From Actinomadura barringtoniae (GTDB lineage: Bacteria > Actinomycetota > Actinomycetes > Streptosporangiales > Streptosporangiaceae): 64,000 nt of DNA. Shown here one piece after another: positions 49,451 to 59,468 of the stretch. The notes beneath the pieces were generated by a model that worked only from the letters and a program-made list of their open reading frames with translations, searched no databases and was not told the origin of the DNA. The stretch lies in assembly GCF_017573505.1 (NCBI RefSeq), contig NZ_JAGEOJ010000005.1, forward strand, positions 1 to 64,000, given 5' to 3'. How positions within the stretch are numbered: position 1 is the stretch's first letter; each line of letters opens with the position of its first letter. The translations under genes were made by a program, and so were the position numbers.

Positions 49451-51913
49451 GTGGCCAAGAGCCTCCCGGAACGCGCCCGCATCGTCATCATCGGCGGCGG
49501 CGTGGGCGGTACGAGTATCGCCTACCACCTGGCCGAGCTGGGCGAACGCGACGTCGTGCTGGTCGACCGCGCCGACCTGACCAGCGGCTCCACGTTCCAC
49601 TCGGCGGGCCTGGTCGGGCAGTTGCGCGCCGACCCGACGCTGACGCGGATGAACATGTACTCCGTGGAGCTCTACCGCAGGCTCCAGGAGACCGAGACGC
49701 CGCCGGGCTTCGTGGAGTGCGGCGGCATCCGGCTGGCCGGGACGCCGGAACGGATGGAGGAGATCCGCCGCCAGATCGGCTGGGCGCAGACCTTCGGGCT
49801 GCCGCTGGAGGAGATCTCTGCGGACGAGGCCGAGTCGATGTTCCCGCTGATGAGCACGGACGGGGTGCTCGGCGGCGCGCATCTGGCGACCGACGGCTAC
49901 GTCGACCCGTCCCAGCTCACCTACTCGCTCGCGGCTGGTGCACGGGCGGGCGGCGTCCAGACGTTCACCCACACGCGGGTGCTCGGGATCGACGTGCGCG
50001 AGGGCCGCGTCACCGGCGTGCGGACCGACCGCGGCGACATCGAGGCCGAGATCGTCGTCAACGCCGGCGGCATGTTCGCGGCGGAGATCGGGCGATTGGC
50101 CGGGGTACGGATCCCGATCGTTCCGATGTCGCACCAGTACCTGATCACCGAGCCGATGCGCGAACGCGCCGGCGGCGGTGGCGACCGGCTGCCGACCCTG
50201 CGCGACCCCGACAACCTCGTCTACTTCCGCGAGGAGGTGGACGGCCTGCTCATGGGCGGGTACGAGCGCGACTCGGCGTCCTGGTCGCTGGCCCACGACG
50301 GCGCTTATGACGCGATCCCGCCGGACTTCAACGGGCGGCTGCTCGCCGAGGACTGGGACCGGTTCGAAGAGATCACCGCCAACTCGCAGCTGCGCGTGCC
50401 CGCGATGGCCGAGGCCGGGATCCGCAAGCTCATCAACGGGCCCGAGGCGTTCACCCCCGACAACGAGTTCTGCCTCGGCGAGACCGAGGTGGCGGGGTTC
50501 TTCGTCGCGGCCGGGTTCTGCGCGCACGGCATCGCGGGCGCGGGCGGCATCGGCAAGGTCATGGCCGAGTGGATCGTGGCGGGCGAGCCGTCCATGGACC
50601 TGTGGCACATGGACGTGCGGCGGTTCGGCGCGCACTACCGTTCGCCCGGCTACACGCTCAAGCGCACGGTCGAGAACTACGAGACCTACTACGACATCCC
50701 TTACCCGGGCCGCGAGCGCACGGCGGGCCGCCCGCTGCGCGTCTCCCCCGCGTACGGATGGCACGAGGCGAACGGCGCGGTCTTCGGCGAGAAGTCCGGC
50801 TGGGAACGGGTGAACTACTACGAGCCGAACGCGGCGGCCGGGGACGGGTCGCTGCGGCCGCGCGGCTGGGCGGGGCGCAACTGGTCACCGGCGGTCGAGG
50901 TCGAGCACATGGCCACCCGGACGAGCGCGGGCCTGTTCGACGAGTCGTCGTTCGCCAAGATCGAGGTGACCGGGCCGGGGGCGGCGCGGCTGCTGGAGTG
51001 GCTGTGCGACAACGAGGTGGCGCGCGGGGTCGGGGACGTCACCTACACCCAGTGCCTCAACTCGCGCGGCGGCATCGAGTGCGACTTCACGGTGACGCGG
51101 ACCGCGGGCGACGCGTTCCTCATCGTGACCGGGACCGCGTTCGGGGCGCACGACCTCGGCTGGATCCGCGGGCACGCGCCCCGCGACGGTTCGGTGCGGG
51201 TCGCCGACGTGACCGGGCAGTACGCGTGCTTCGCGCTGTGGGGCCCGCGGTCGCGCGAGATCCTGTCCGCACTGACGCCGGACGACCTGGGCAACGACGC
51301 GTTCCCGTACATGACCTCGCGGGAGATCACGGTCGGCGACGTGCCGGTGCGGGCGCTGCGCGTGACGTTCGCCGGCGAGCTGGGCTGGGAGCTGTACTGC
51401 TCCAGCGAGTACGGCGCGGCGCTGTGGCGGACGCTGGAGGCGACCGGCGCGACGCCCGGCGGCTACCGGGCGATCGACAGCCTGCGGCTGGAGAAGGGCT
51501 ACCGGGTCTGGGGCGTCGACATCTCCCCCGACCACACGCCCTACGAGGCGGGCCTGGGCTTCTGCGTGAAGCTCGACAAGGCGGGCGGCTTCCTCGGGCG
51601 GGACGCTCTGGTAGCCGCCAAGGAGCGAGGGGTCACGCGCCGCCTGCGCTGCCTGATGCTGGACGACCCCCGCGCGATCTGCCTCGGCAACGAGCCCGTA
51701 CGGGTCGCGGGCGCGGACGGCGAGGTGGTCGGGCGGGTGACGTCGGGCGGCTTCGGCTACGCGGTCCGCTCGTCGATCGCCTACGCCTACCTCCCGGCCG
51801 AGCACGCCGCGTTCGGCACCAAGGTCGAGGTGGAGATCTTCGGCGAACGGGTGACGGGCATCGTGGCGCGTGAGCCGCTGTACGACGCGAAGAGCCTCAA
51901 GGTCAGATCTTGA
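49451..51913 (+). CDS. FAD amine dehydrogenase fused to GcvT-like domain
   Basis: An 820-residue protein of the dimethylglycine/sarcosine dehydrogenase type. FAD site GGGVGG at 15-20; STFHSAGLV with His50, the position that carries covalent FAD in this family; a DAO domain to about 370; then a FAO_M/GcvT T-protein fold from about 400 to the end. The C-domain binds folate in relatives and accepts a one-carbon unit, so the substrate is probably an N-methyl or N-alkyl amine. GTG 49451 follows GGGAAGGAG. It is the second gene of the rightward operon. Confidence 0.87.
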   Translation: MAKSLPERARIVIIGGGVGGTSIAYHLAELGERDVVLVDRADLTSGSTFHSAGLVGQLRADPTLTRMNMYSVELYRRLQETETPPGFVECGGIRLAGTPERMEEIRRQIGWAQTFGLPLEEISADEAESMFPLMSTDGVLGGAHLATDGYVDPSQLTYSLAAGARAGGVQTFTHTRVLGIDVREGRVTGVRTDRGDIEAEIVVNAGGMFAAEIGRLAGVRIPIVPMSHQYLITEPMRERAGGGGDRLPTLRDPDNLVYFREEVDGLLMGGYERDSASWSLAHDGAYDAIPPDFNGRLLAEDWDRFEEITANSQLRVPAMAEAGIRKLINGPEAFTPDNEFCLGETEVAGFFVAAGFCAHGIAGAGGIGKVMAEWIVAGEPSMDLWHMDVRRFGAHYRSPGYTLKRTVENYETYYDIPYPGRERTAGRPLRVSPAYGWHEANGAVFGEKSGWERVNYYEPNAAAGDGSLRPRGWAGRNWSPAVEVEHMATRTSAGLFDESSFAKIEVTGPGAARLLEWLCDNEVARGVGDVTYTQCLNSRGGIECDFTVTRTAGDAFLIVTGTAFGAHDLGWIRGHAPRDGSVRVADVTGQYACFALWGPRSREILSALTPDDLGNDAFPYMTSREITVGDVPVRALRVTFAGELGWELYCSSEYGAALWRTLEATGATPGGYRAIDSLRLEKGYRVWGVDISPDHTPYEAGLGFCVKLDKAGGFLGRDALVAAKERGVTRRLRCLMLDDPRAICLGNEPVRVAGADGEVVGRVTSGGFGYAVRSSIAYAYLPAEHAAFGTKVEVEIFGERVTGIVAREPLYDAKSLKVRS

Positions 51914-51976
51914 CACTCGTGAACTGGCGGTAGATAAATGGGATCGAAACAGACCATTAGCCCCCGGGAGAGATCC

Positions 51977-53338
51977 GTGCCGAACCAAGGTCTGCTCACC
52001 CTGGAAGACCTCCGCGTCGAGGCGGCGGACGGCCGGATCGACACCGTCATCATCGCGATCACCGACATGCAGGGCCGCCTGCAGGGCAAGCGGCTGTCCG
52101 CCCGGTTCTTCCTGGAGGAGATCGCCGGGCACGGGTCCGAGGGCTGCAACTACCTCCTGGCCGTCGACGTCGACATGAACACCGTCGACGGCTACGAGAT
52201 GTCGTCCTGGGACCGCGGCTACGGCGACTTCGTGATGCGCCCCGACATGAGCACGCTGCGCCGCATCCCCTGGCAGGAGGGCGCCGCGCTGGTCTTCGCC
52301 GACCTCGGCTGGGAGAACGGCGACGACGTGCTCGCCTCGCCCCGGCAGATCCTGCGCCGCCAGCTCGCGCGGCTGGCCGAACGCGGCTGGGGCGCCTACG
52401 TCGGCACCGAGCTGGAGTTCATCGTCTACCAGGACTCCTATGAGACCGCCTGGAGCAAGAACTACCGCGACCTGGTCCCGGCCAACCAGTACAACGTCGA
52501 CTACTCGCTGCTCGGCGGCGCGCGCGTCGAGCCGCTGCTGCGCCGCGTCCGCAACGGGATGGCGGGCGCCGGGATGTACGTGGAGTCGGCCAAGGGCGAG
52601 TGCAACCTCGGCCAGCACGAGATCGCCTTCCGCTACGCCGAGGCCCTGGCCACCTGCGACAACCACGTGCTCTACAAGACCGGCTCCAAGGAGATCGCCT
52701 CCCAGGAGGGCATGTCCATCACGTTCATGGCCAAGCCGAACGAACGCGAGGGCAACTCCTGCCACATCCACATCTCGCTGCGCGCCGATGACGGAACGCC
52801 GGTGATGGCGGGCGACGGGCCGTTCGGGCTGTCCAAGGTGGGCGAGCACTTCATCGCCGGGCAGCAGGCGTGCCTGCGCGACTTCACGCTGATGTACGCG
52901 CCGAACATCAACTCCTACAAGCGCTATCAGCCCGGTTCGTTCGCGCCGACCGCCATCAAGTGGGGCGTCGACAATCGCACGTGCGCGCTGCGCCTGGTCG
53001 GGCACGGCCCGTCCCTGCGCATCGAGAACCGGGTGCCGGGCGGAGACGTCAACCCTTACCTGGCCGTGTCGGCGCTGATCGCCGCCGGTCTGCACGGCAT
53101 CGAGAACGAGCTGCCGCTGGAGGAGCCCTACACGGGCAACGCGTACGCGACCGATGCCGAGACCGTCGTGCCCACGCTGCGCGACGCCGCCGTCGACTGG
53201 GCGGGCAGTGCCCTCGCCGAGCAGGCGTTCGGCAAGGAGGTCGTCGAGCACTACAGCAACTACGCGCGGGTGGAGCTGGACGCCTACGACCGCGCCATCA
53301 CCGACTGGGAGCTGCGCCGCGGCTTCGAGCGTCTCTGA
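51977..53338 (+). CDS. Glutamine-synthetase-like gamma-glutamyl-amine ligase
   Basis: A 453-residue GS-fold protein of the actinobacterial GlnA3/GlnA4/PuuA type rather than true GlnA: LTLEDLRVEAADGRIDTVII, TDMQGRLQGKR, GTELEFIVY, SCHIHISLR and SYKRYQPGSFAPT. Relatives add glutamate to putrescine, ethanolamine or methylamine before oxidation. GTG 51977 has GGGAGAG upstream; ATG 51938 has only a weak site. It lies between the FAD dehydrogenase and an aldehyde dehydrogenase. Confidence 0.85.
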   Translation: MPNQGLLTLEDLRVEAADGRIDTVIIAITDMQGRLQGKRLSARFFLEEIAGHGSEGCNYLLAVDVDMNTVDGYEMSSWDRGYGDFVMRPDMSTLRRIPWQEGAALVFADLGWENGDDVLASPRQILRRQLARLAERGWGAYVGTELEFIVYQDSYETAWSKNYRDLVPANQYNVDYSLLGGARVEPLLRRVRNGMAGAGMYVESAKGECNLGQHEIAFRYAEALATCDNHVLYKTGSKEIASQEGMSITFMAKPNEREGNSCHIHISLRADDGTPVMAGDGPFGLSKVGEHFIAGQQACLRDFTLMYAPNINSYKRYQPGSFAPTAIKWGVDNRTCALRLVGHGPSLRIENRVPGGDVNPYLAVSALIAAGLHGIENELPLEEPYTGNAYATDAETVVPTLRDAAVDWAGSALAEQAFGKEVVEHYSNYARVELDAYDRAITDWELRRGFERL

Positions 53339-53354
53339 GCCCCGGGGAACCCTC

Positions 53355-54713
53355 ATGCGCTTCGATGTGATCAACCCGGCGACCGAGGAGGTCGTCGAGA
53401 CGGTGGCCCTCGCCTCGGCGGAGGAGACCGACGCGGCGGTGGAACGCGCCAAGCGCGCGTTCGCGTCGTGGCGCGCGGTCGCGCCGGGCGACCGGGCACG
53501 GCTGCTGCGCGCGTTCGCCGCCGAGGTGGACGCCCACCTGGAGGAGCTCGCCGCGCTGGAGGTGCTGAACGCCGGCCACCCGATCGGGCAGGCCCGCTGG
53601 GAGGCGGGCAACCTCCGCGACGTGCTGCAGTACTACGCGGCCGCGCCCGAACGGCACCTCGGCCGGCAGATCCCGGTGCCGGGCGGCCTGAACGTCACCT
53701 TCCACGAGCCGCTCGGCGTCGTCGGCGTCATCGTGCCGTGGAACTTCCCGATGCCGATCCTGGGCTGGGGCGTCGCCCCGGCGCTGGCGGCGGGCAACGC
53801 CGTCATCGTCAAGCCCGCCGAGCTCACCCCGCTGACCGCGCGCCGCGTCGGCGAGCTCGCGCTCGCCGCCGGGATACCCGAGGGCGTGCTGCAGATCCTG
53901 CCGGGCGAGGGCCCTGTCGCGGGGCGGCGGCTGGTCGACCACCCGGACGTACGGAAGATCGTGTTCACCGGGTCGACGCGGGTCGGCAAGGAGATCATGG
54001 CGGCCTGCGCGCCCGGCGTGACACGGCTGACGCTGGAGCTCGGCGGCAAGAGCGCCAACATCGTCTTCGCCGACGCCGATCTGGAGAAGGCCGCCGCGAC
54101 CGCGCCGTACTCGGTCTTCGAGAACGCGGGCCAGGACTGCTGCGCGCGCTCGCGCATCCTCGTGCAGCGGCCGGTCTACGACCGGTTCATGGAGCTGCTG
54201 GAGCCCGCGGTGAAGGGCGTCGTCGTCGGCGACCCGCGCGAGGACACGACCGAGGTCGGACCGCTGATCAGCGCGACCCAGCACGCCCGCGTCGCCTCGT
54301 ACGTGCCCGCGGAGGCGATCGCCTTCCAGGGCTCCGCGCCGGACGGGCCGGGCTTCTGGTTCACTCCGACCGTGCTCGCCGGGCCCGGCGCCACAGCACT
54401 GCCGGCCTGGCGGGACGAGGTCTTCGGCCCGGTGGTGACGGTCGCGCCGTTCGACGACGAGGCCGACGCGATCCGGATCGCCAACGACACCGCCTACGGG
54501 CTGTCCGGCTCGATCTGGACCCGCGACATCGGCCGGGCGCTGCGCACCGCACGCGGCGTCGAGGCCGGCAACCTCTCGGTGAACTCGCACTCCTCGGTCC
54601 GCTACTGGACCCCGTTCGGCGGGTTCAAGCAGTCCGGGCTCGGCCGCGAGCTCGGCCCCGACGCGCTGGACGCGTTCACCGAGCTCAAGAACGTCTTCAT
54701 CGCCACCGAGTAG
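53355..54713 (+). CDS. Aldehyde dehydrogenase
   Basis: A 452-residue NAD(P)-dependent aldehyde dehydrogenase: PWNFP at 128-132, catalytic Glu228 (LELGGK), nucleophile Cys262 (GQDCCARS; Cys263 is adjacent), and the PFGGFKQSGLGRE end motif. It probably oxidises the aldehyde made by the FAD dehydrogenase, as PuuC does in putrescine breakdown. It follows the ligase gene after 16 bases and precedes an SDR by 10 bases. Confidence 0.9.
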   Translation: MRFDVINPATEEVVETVALASAEETDAAVERAKRAFASWRAVAPGDRARLLRAFAAEVDAHLEELAALEVLNAGHPIGQARWEAGNLRDVLQYYAAAPERHLGRQIPVPGGLNVTFHEPLGVVGVIVPWNFPMPILGWGVAPALAAGNAVIVKPAELTPLTARRVGELALAAGIPEGVLQILPGEGPVAGRRLVDHPDVRKIVFTGSTRVGKEIMAACAPGVTRLTLELGGKSANIVFADADLEKAAATAPYSVFENAGQDCCARSRILVQRPVYDRFMELLEPAVKGVVVGDPREDTTEVGPLISATQHARVASYVPAEAIAFQGSAPDGPGFWFTPTVLAGPGATALPAWRDEVFGPVVTVAPFDDEADAIRIANDTAYGLSGSIWTRDIGRALRTARGVEAGNLSVNSHSSVRYWTPFGGFKQSGLGRELGPDALDAFTELKNVFIATE

Positions 54714-54723
54714 GAGCACACAT

Positions 54724-55488
54724 ATGCAGCGTTTGCAGGACCGGGTCGCGGTCGTGACCGGCGGCGCCGGCGGCATCGGGCTGGCCACCGCGCGGCGGTT
54801 CGCCCAGGAGGGCGCCAAGGTCGTGGTGGCCGACCTGGACGAGACCGGCGGGCAGGCCGCCGCGCAGGAGGTCGGCGGCCTGTTCGTGAAGGTGGACGTG
54901 ACGTCGGAGGCCGAGGTCCAGGCGCTGTTCCGCACCGCCAAGGAGACCTACGGCAGCGTCGACATCGCGTTCAACAACGCGGGCATCTCGCCGCCCGACG
55001 ACGACTCGATCCTGGAGACCGGCCTGGACGCCTGGAAGCGCGTCCAGGAGGTCAACCTCACCAGCGTCTACCTGTGCTGCAAATACGCGCTCCCCTACAT
55101 GCGCGAGCAGGGCAAGGGCTCCATCATCAACACCGCCTCGTTCGTCGCGGTGATGGGCGCGGCCACCTCGCAGATCTCCTACACCGCGTCCAAGGGCGGG
55201 GTGCTGGCGATGTCGCGCGAGCTGGGCGTGCAGTTCGCGCGCGAGGGCATCCGCGTGAACGCGCTCTGTCCCGGGCCGGTGGACACGCCCCTTCTCCGGG
55301 AGCTGTTCGCCAAGGACCCCGAACGGGCCGCGCGGCGCCTGGTCCACGTGCCGGTGGGGCGCTTCGCCGAGGCCTCCGAGATCGCCGCCGCCGTGGCGTT
55401 CCTGGCCTCAGACGACGCCTCGTTCATCACCGCGTCCGAGTTCCTGGTGGACGGCGGCATCTCCGGCGCCTACGTCACCCCGCTGTAA
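54724..55488 (+). CDS. SDR family oxidoreductase
   Basis: A 254-residue classical SDR: TGGAGGIG at 12-19, NNAG near 88-91, and the catalytic SYTASKGG (Tyr and Lys) near 155. The C-terminal FLVDGGISGAYVTPL is typical of FabG-like enzymes. Its TAA overlaps the ATG of the next gene (TAATG). In this operon it may reduce or oxidise an alcohol or aldehyde intermediate. Confidence 0.88.
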   Translation: MQRLQDRVAVVTGGAGGIGLATARRFAQEGAKVVVADLDETGGQAAAQEVGGLFVKVDVTSEAEVQALFRTAKETYGSVDIAFNNAGISPPDDDSILETGLDAWKRVQEVNLTSVYLCCKYALPYMREQGKGSIINTASFVAVMGAATSQISYTASKGGVLAMSRELGVQFAREGIRVNALCPGPVDTPLLRELFAKDPERAARRLVHVPVGRFAEASEIAAAVAFLASDDASFITASEFLVDGGISGAYVTPL

Positions 55489-56228
55489 TGGCGGCCATGC
55501 GACCTTCCACAACATCGCGTCCGGTCATCGGCATCACCTGTTACGTCGAGCCCGCCCGTTTCACCGTGTGGGACATGAAGGCGGCGCTGCTCCCGTTCTC
55601 CTACATCGACCAGGTCGAGCGGGCGGGCGGCCAGCCGGTCATCCTGCCGCCGGTCGGCGACCCCGCCTGCACGCTCGACCGGCTGGACGGGCTGATCCTG
55701 GCGGGCGGCGGGGACATGAACCCGGCCGCCTACGGCGAGGCGCCGCACGAGAGCGTCACCCACGTCCGCGACTTCCGCGACGACGCGGAGCTGTCGCTGG
55801 TGCGGGCCGCGCTGGACCGGGACCTGCCGTTCCTCGGGATCTGCCGCGGCCTGGAGGTGCTGAACGTCGCGCTCGGCGGCTCGCTCCTCCAGCACCTCCC
55901 CGACAAGGTCGGCACGACGGTGCACTCCCCCGCGCCCGGCGAGTACGGCCTGCATCCCGTCCGGGTCGAGCCGGGCACGCGGGTCGCAGCCGCCACGGGC
56001 GTCACGGCCACCGGCGTCACCGAGGCCCAGGTCGCTCACTACCACCATCAGTCCATCGACCGGCTCGGCGAGGGAATGGTGGCCACGGCCTGGGCGCCCG
56101 ACGGTGTCATCGAGGCCGCCGAGCTCCCCGGCCGTCCCTTCGCGCTGGGCGTCCAATGGCATCCCGAGGTCGGCGACGACCCCACCCTGTTCACATCCTT
56201 CATCGGCGCCGCGCAACACCTGGCTTGA
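55488..56228 (+). CDS. Gamma-glutamyl-GABA hydrolase-like (PuuD type)
   Basis: A 246-residue class I glutamine amidotransferase-like hydrolase: GGDMNP, nucleophile Cys in GICRGLEVLNV, and the His-Glu pair in GVQWHPEV. PuuD enzymes release glutamate from gamma-glutamyl-GABA at the end of the Puu pathway, which fits the upstream GS-like ligase. ATG 55488 overlaps the SDR stop; ATG 55497 is also possible. Last clear gene of the rightward catabolic operon. Confidence 0.87.
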   Translation: MAAMRPSTTSRPVIGITCYVEPARFTVWDMKAALLPFSYIDQVERAGGQPVILPPVGDPACTLDRLDGLILAGGGDMNPAAYGEAPHESVTHVRDFRDDAELSLVRAALDRDLPFLGICRGLEVLNVALGGSLLQHLPDKVGTTVHSPAPGEYGLHPVRVEPGTRVAAATGVTATGVTEAQVAHYHHQSIDRLGEGMVATAWAPDGVIEAAELPGRPFALGVQWHPEVGDDPTLFTSFIGAAQHLA

Positions 56229-56256
56229 GGCAGGCGGGCACGGCAATAATCGGAGA

Positions 56257-59200
56257 ATGCCTGGTTCGCGCGAGCGGGCGAAGATCGACATAGTCGCCCT
56301 GGTGGCCTCCGCGGGTGGCATGGGCGCCCTGACGGCCGTCCTGCGGAACCTTCCCGTGGGCCTGCCCGTGCCCGTCGTGATCCAGCAGCATCTGGGCGGC
56401 AAGGCGACCGTTCTGCCTACGCTGCTCGGACGCCACACCAGCCGCGAGATCGGCTGGGCGATCGACGGCGCGCTCCTCAAGCCGGGCGAGGTGGTGATCT
56501 GCCCGGCGGGGATGCGCACGGAGGTGCTGCCGGACGCGACCTGCTCGCTGACCCCGGTGGGCCCGCCGGGCACCCGGGCGCACTCGCACGATCTCCTGCT
56601 GTCCTCGCTCGCCGACTCCTTCGGGCCGCGGGCCCTGGCCGTCGTCCTCAGCGGGTCGGGCAATGACGGGGCCGCGGGGACGGCCCGGCTGACCGCGGCC
56701 GGTGGGCTCGTGATCGCGCAGAGCGCGAACACCGCCGAGCACGACTCGATGCCGCGCGCCGCGGCGGAGGCCGGGGCCGCCCTGGTCCTGGACCTGCACG
56801 AGATCGGCGCCGCCATCGCGGGGATCGTGGACGGCGAGCCGGTCCCGCTGTCCCAGGCCGAGGCCCAGGCGATCGACGAGGCGTTCGGCGGGCCGTCGGT
56901 CATGGAACGCGCCGCCCGCGGCCTCGACTGGGCGAACACGCCGCTCGGCCCGGTCGGCTCCTGGGAGCCCGCGCTGCGGACGATGGTGCGCACGGTCATG
57001 GCCTCGCCCCGGCAGACCAGCCTGCTGTGGGGCGAACAGCACGTCCTGATCTTCAACGACGCCGAGCTGGCGACCGGCGGCGACGAGCACGCGCGGCGGT
57101 TCGCCCTGCCGCTGCTGGACGGGCGGCCGGAGCTACGGCCGTCGATGGAGCCGGTGTTCCGCCGGGTGCTGGACGGGGAGACCGTGGAGCTGTCCACCCT
57201 CCTGTGGACGGTGCCCCGGCGCGGCGGGCCCGGGCACGCGTGGTTCGACGTCTCGTTCACGCCCGTGCGCGACGCGCACGGCGAGGTCACCGCGATCCTG
57301 CGGGCGTCCACCGAACGCACGACCGAGGTCCTGGCGGCCCGGCGGCTGCGGGCGCTCCAGCGGCTCGCGGCCCTGCCGACCGCGCGGAACGATCGTGAGG
57401 CCCTTGAGGGAATCGTCTCCGTGCTCGCCGAGGAGCCCGACGTGCTGTTCGCCGTGGCCTACCTGGTCCAGCCGTCGCAGCCGCGCGCGGACCTGGCCGG
57501 GGCCGCCGGCGTCCACGCGAACGGGCCGCTCGCGCGGCGGGAGCTGCGGCTCGCGCCGGGCGACGGCTGGCCGCTGGACCAGGCGCTCACGCGACGCGCT
57601 CCGATCGTGGTCGACGACATCGCCGTGCGCTTCCTCAGCGCGCCGGACGCGGTGGACACGGTGGACGCACCCGGGCCCGAGCGCGCCGTCGTCCACCCGC
57701 TCGTGGACGAGGCGGCGGACCAGGCCGCCGGCGCGCTGATCCTCGGCACGGACCCTCGGCTGCCGTTCGACGGGCCGTACCGCGAGTTCCTGACGCTCGT
57801 CGCGCGGATCGCCGCCGGGCGGCTGGTCGAGGCGCGCTCGTGGCGGCGGATGGAGGAACTGTCGGAGCTGGAACGGGCGCGGGCCGACTTCTTCTCCAAC
57901 GTGTCGCACGAGTTCGGGACGCCGCTGACGCTGATGCTTGGGCCGCTGGAACAGCTACGGCGCGACCCCGGCCGGCCCGCCGCCGAGCGGATGGCCGACG
58001 TGGAGCTGGTCGACCGCAACGCCAGGCGGCTGCTGCGGCTCGTCGCGACGCTGCTGGACCTGTCGCAGGCCGGGCGGCCGAACGCCTCGTTCGTCCGGGT
58101 CGACCTGGGCGCGCTGACCGAGGAGATCGTCGCGGCGTTCGGCGGCGCCGCCGAACGCGCCGGCCTGGCGCTGGTCGTCGAGGTTCCCCCGGCGCCCGCG
58201 CAGGTCACGGTGGACGTGGAGATGTGGGAGAAGATCGTCTCCCACCTGCTGTCCAACGCGCTCAAGTTCACCTGGAACGGCTCGGTGGAGGTCGCGCTGC
58301 GGATCCTGCCGAGGCACGCCGAGCTCACCGTCCGCGACACCGGCGTCGGCATCCCCTCCGCGGAGCTGCCGTACGTCTTCCAGCGCTTCCACCGGGTCCG
58401 CGAGACGCGCGGCCGCAGCAACGAGGGCGCCGGGATCGGCCTTTCGCTCGTGCACGAGCTCGTCCGCGTCCACACGGGGCGCATCCGCGTCACGAGCGAG
58501 CCGGGCAGCGGGACGACGTTCACCGTCTGGATCCCCAGCGACGCGCCCTTCCGCGACGAACCCGGCGACGCCGCGCCGAAGCCCGTCGGGAGCGTGGCGG
58601 CGATGATGGCCGACGAGGCCGACCGCTGGGACCCCGAACGCGAGACCGCGGACCTGGACCATGACCTCGCCGCAGACGCCGGGAACGCCGGCGATCCGGG
58701 GCGGCGCGCGCCGGGCGCGCGGATCCTGGTCGTCGACGACAACGCCGACATGCGCGAGTACCTGGCCCGGCTGCTCGGCGCCTCCTGGCAGGTCGTCGAG
58801 GCCACCGACGGCGACCGGGCGCTGGAGCTGGCCGTACGGGAGCCGCCCGACCTGCTCCTGGCCGACGTGCGGCTGCCGGGCATGGACGGCTTCACGCTGC
58901 TACGCAAGATCCGTTCCGACCCCGCGCTGACGGGGCTGCCGGTCATCCTGCTCACCGCGCGGGCCGGCGAGGAGACCGCGATCGAGGGGCTTCTCGCCGG
59001 CGCGGACGACTACGTCGTCAAGCCGTTCACCGCCAGGGAGCTGCTCGCGCGCGTGGGCGCACAGCTGGTGCTCTCGCGCACCCGCCGCGCCGTCGAGGAA
59101 CGGCTGCTGCTCGTGATGGAGACCGAGAACGTCGGCGTTCTGTACTTCGACCCGACCGGGACCGTGGTCGACGCCAACCAGGCGTTCCTGAAGATGACCG

Positions 59201-59457
59201 GCTACACCCGCGAACAGGTCGACCGGCGGAAACTCCACTGGCAGGAGATGACGCCGCCGGAGTGGATCGCGGTCAGCGACGCCCAGATGGTCAACCTCGA
59301 CGCCACCGGCCGGATCGGGCCCTACGAGAAGGAGTACTTCATGGCCGACGGCAGCCGGCGCTGGATGCTCTTCGCCGGCCGCGCCCTCGGGGACGGGACC
59401 ATCTCGGAGTTCTGCATCGACATCACCGACATCAAGAACCGGGAGTCCCGCAGTTAG
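56257..59457 (+). CDS. CheB-PAS-GAF-histidine kinase-receiver-PAS hybrid
   Basis: A 1066-residue signalling protein. Residues about 10-190 are a CheB-type methylesterase domain with Ser18 (ASAGGMG), QQHLG and GSGNDGAAGT. Then come a PAS-like region (about 215-340), a GAF-like region (about 350-525), HisKA with His551 (SHEFGTP), HATPase (HLLSNALKF, DTGVGI), a receiver with Asp870 (LLADVRLPGMDG) and a terminal PAS (about 945-1060). No CheR domain or chemotaxis genes are near. ATG 56257 is close to GGAGA, so the start is a little uncertain. Confidence 0.85.
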   Translation: MPGSRERAKIDIVALVASAGGMGALTAVLRNLPVGLPVPVVIQQHLGGKATVLPTLLGRHTSREIGWAIDGALLKPGEVVICPAGMRTEVLPDATCSLTPVGPPGTRAHSHDLLLSSLADSFGPRALAVVLSGSGNDGAAGTARLTAAGGLVIAQSANTAEHDSMPRAAAEAGAALVLDLHEIGAAIAGIVDGEPVPLSQAEAQAIDEAFGGPSVMERAARGLDWANTPLGPVGSWEPALRTMVRTVMASPRQTSLLWGEQHVLIFNDAELATGGDEHARRFALPLLDGRPELRPSMEPVFRRVLDGETVELSTLLWTVPRRGGPGHAWFDVSFTPVRDAHGEVTAILRASTERTTEVLAARRLRALQRLAALPTARNDREALEGIVSVLAEEPDVLFAVAYLVQPSQPRADLAGAAGVHANGPLARRELRLAPGDGWPLDQALTRRAPIVVDDIAVRFLSAPDAVDTVDAPGPERAVVHPLVDEAADQAAGALILGTDPRLPFDGPYREFLTLVARIAAGRLVEARSWRRMEELSELERARADFFSNVSHEFGTPLTLMLGPLEQLRRDPGRPAAERMADVELVDRNARRLLRLVATLLDLSQAGRPNASFVRVDLGALTEEIVAAFGGAAERAGLALVVEVPPAPAQVTVDVEMWEKIVSHLLSNALKFTWNGSVEVALRILPRHAELTVRDTGVGIPSAELPYVFQRFHRVRETRGRSNEGAGIGLSLVHELVRVHTGRIRVTSEPGSGTTFTVWIPSDAPFRDEPGDAAPKPVGSVAAMMADEADRWDPERETADLDHDLAADAGNAGDPGRRAPGARILVVDDNADMREYLARLLGASWQVVEATDGDRALELAVREPPDLLLADVRLPGMDGFTLLRKIRSDPALTGLPVILLTARAGEETAIEGLLAGADDYVVKPFTARELLARVGAQLVLSRTRRAVEERLLLVMETENVGVLYFDPTGTVVDANQAFLKMTGYTREQVDRRKLHWQEMTPPEWIAVSDAQMVNLDATGRIGPYEKEYFMADGSRRWMLFAGRALGDGTISEFCIDITDIKNRESRS

Positions 59458-59468
59458 GTCGCGCGGTC

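Noticed and set aside
50885..53611. A 908-codon open frame antisense to the dehydrogenase and ligase genes
   Set aside because: It is Arg/Gly/Ala/Val-rich with no domain pattern and lies exactly opposite two well-supported enzymes; high GC makes stop codons rare in such frames.
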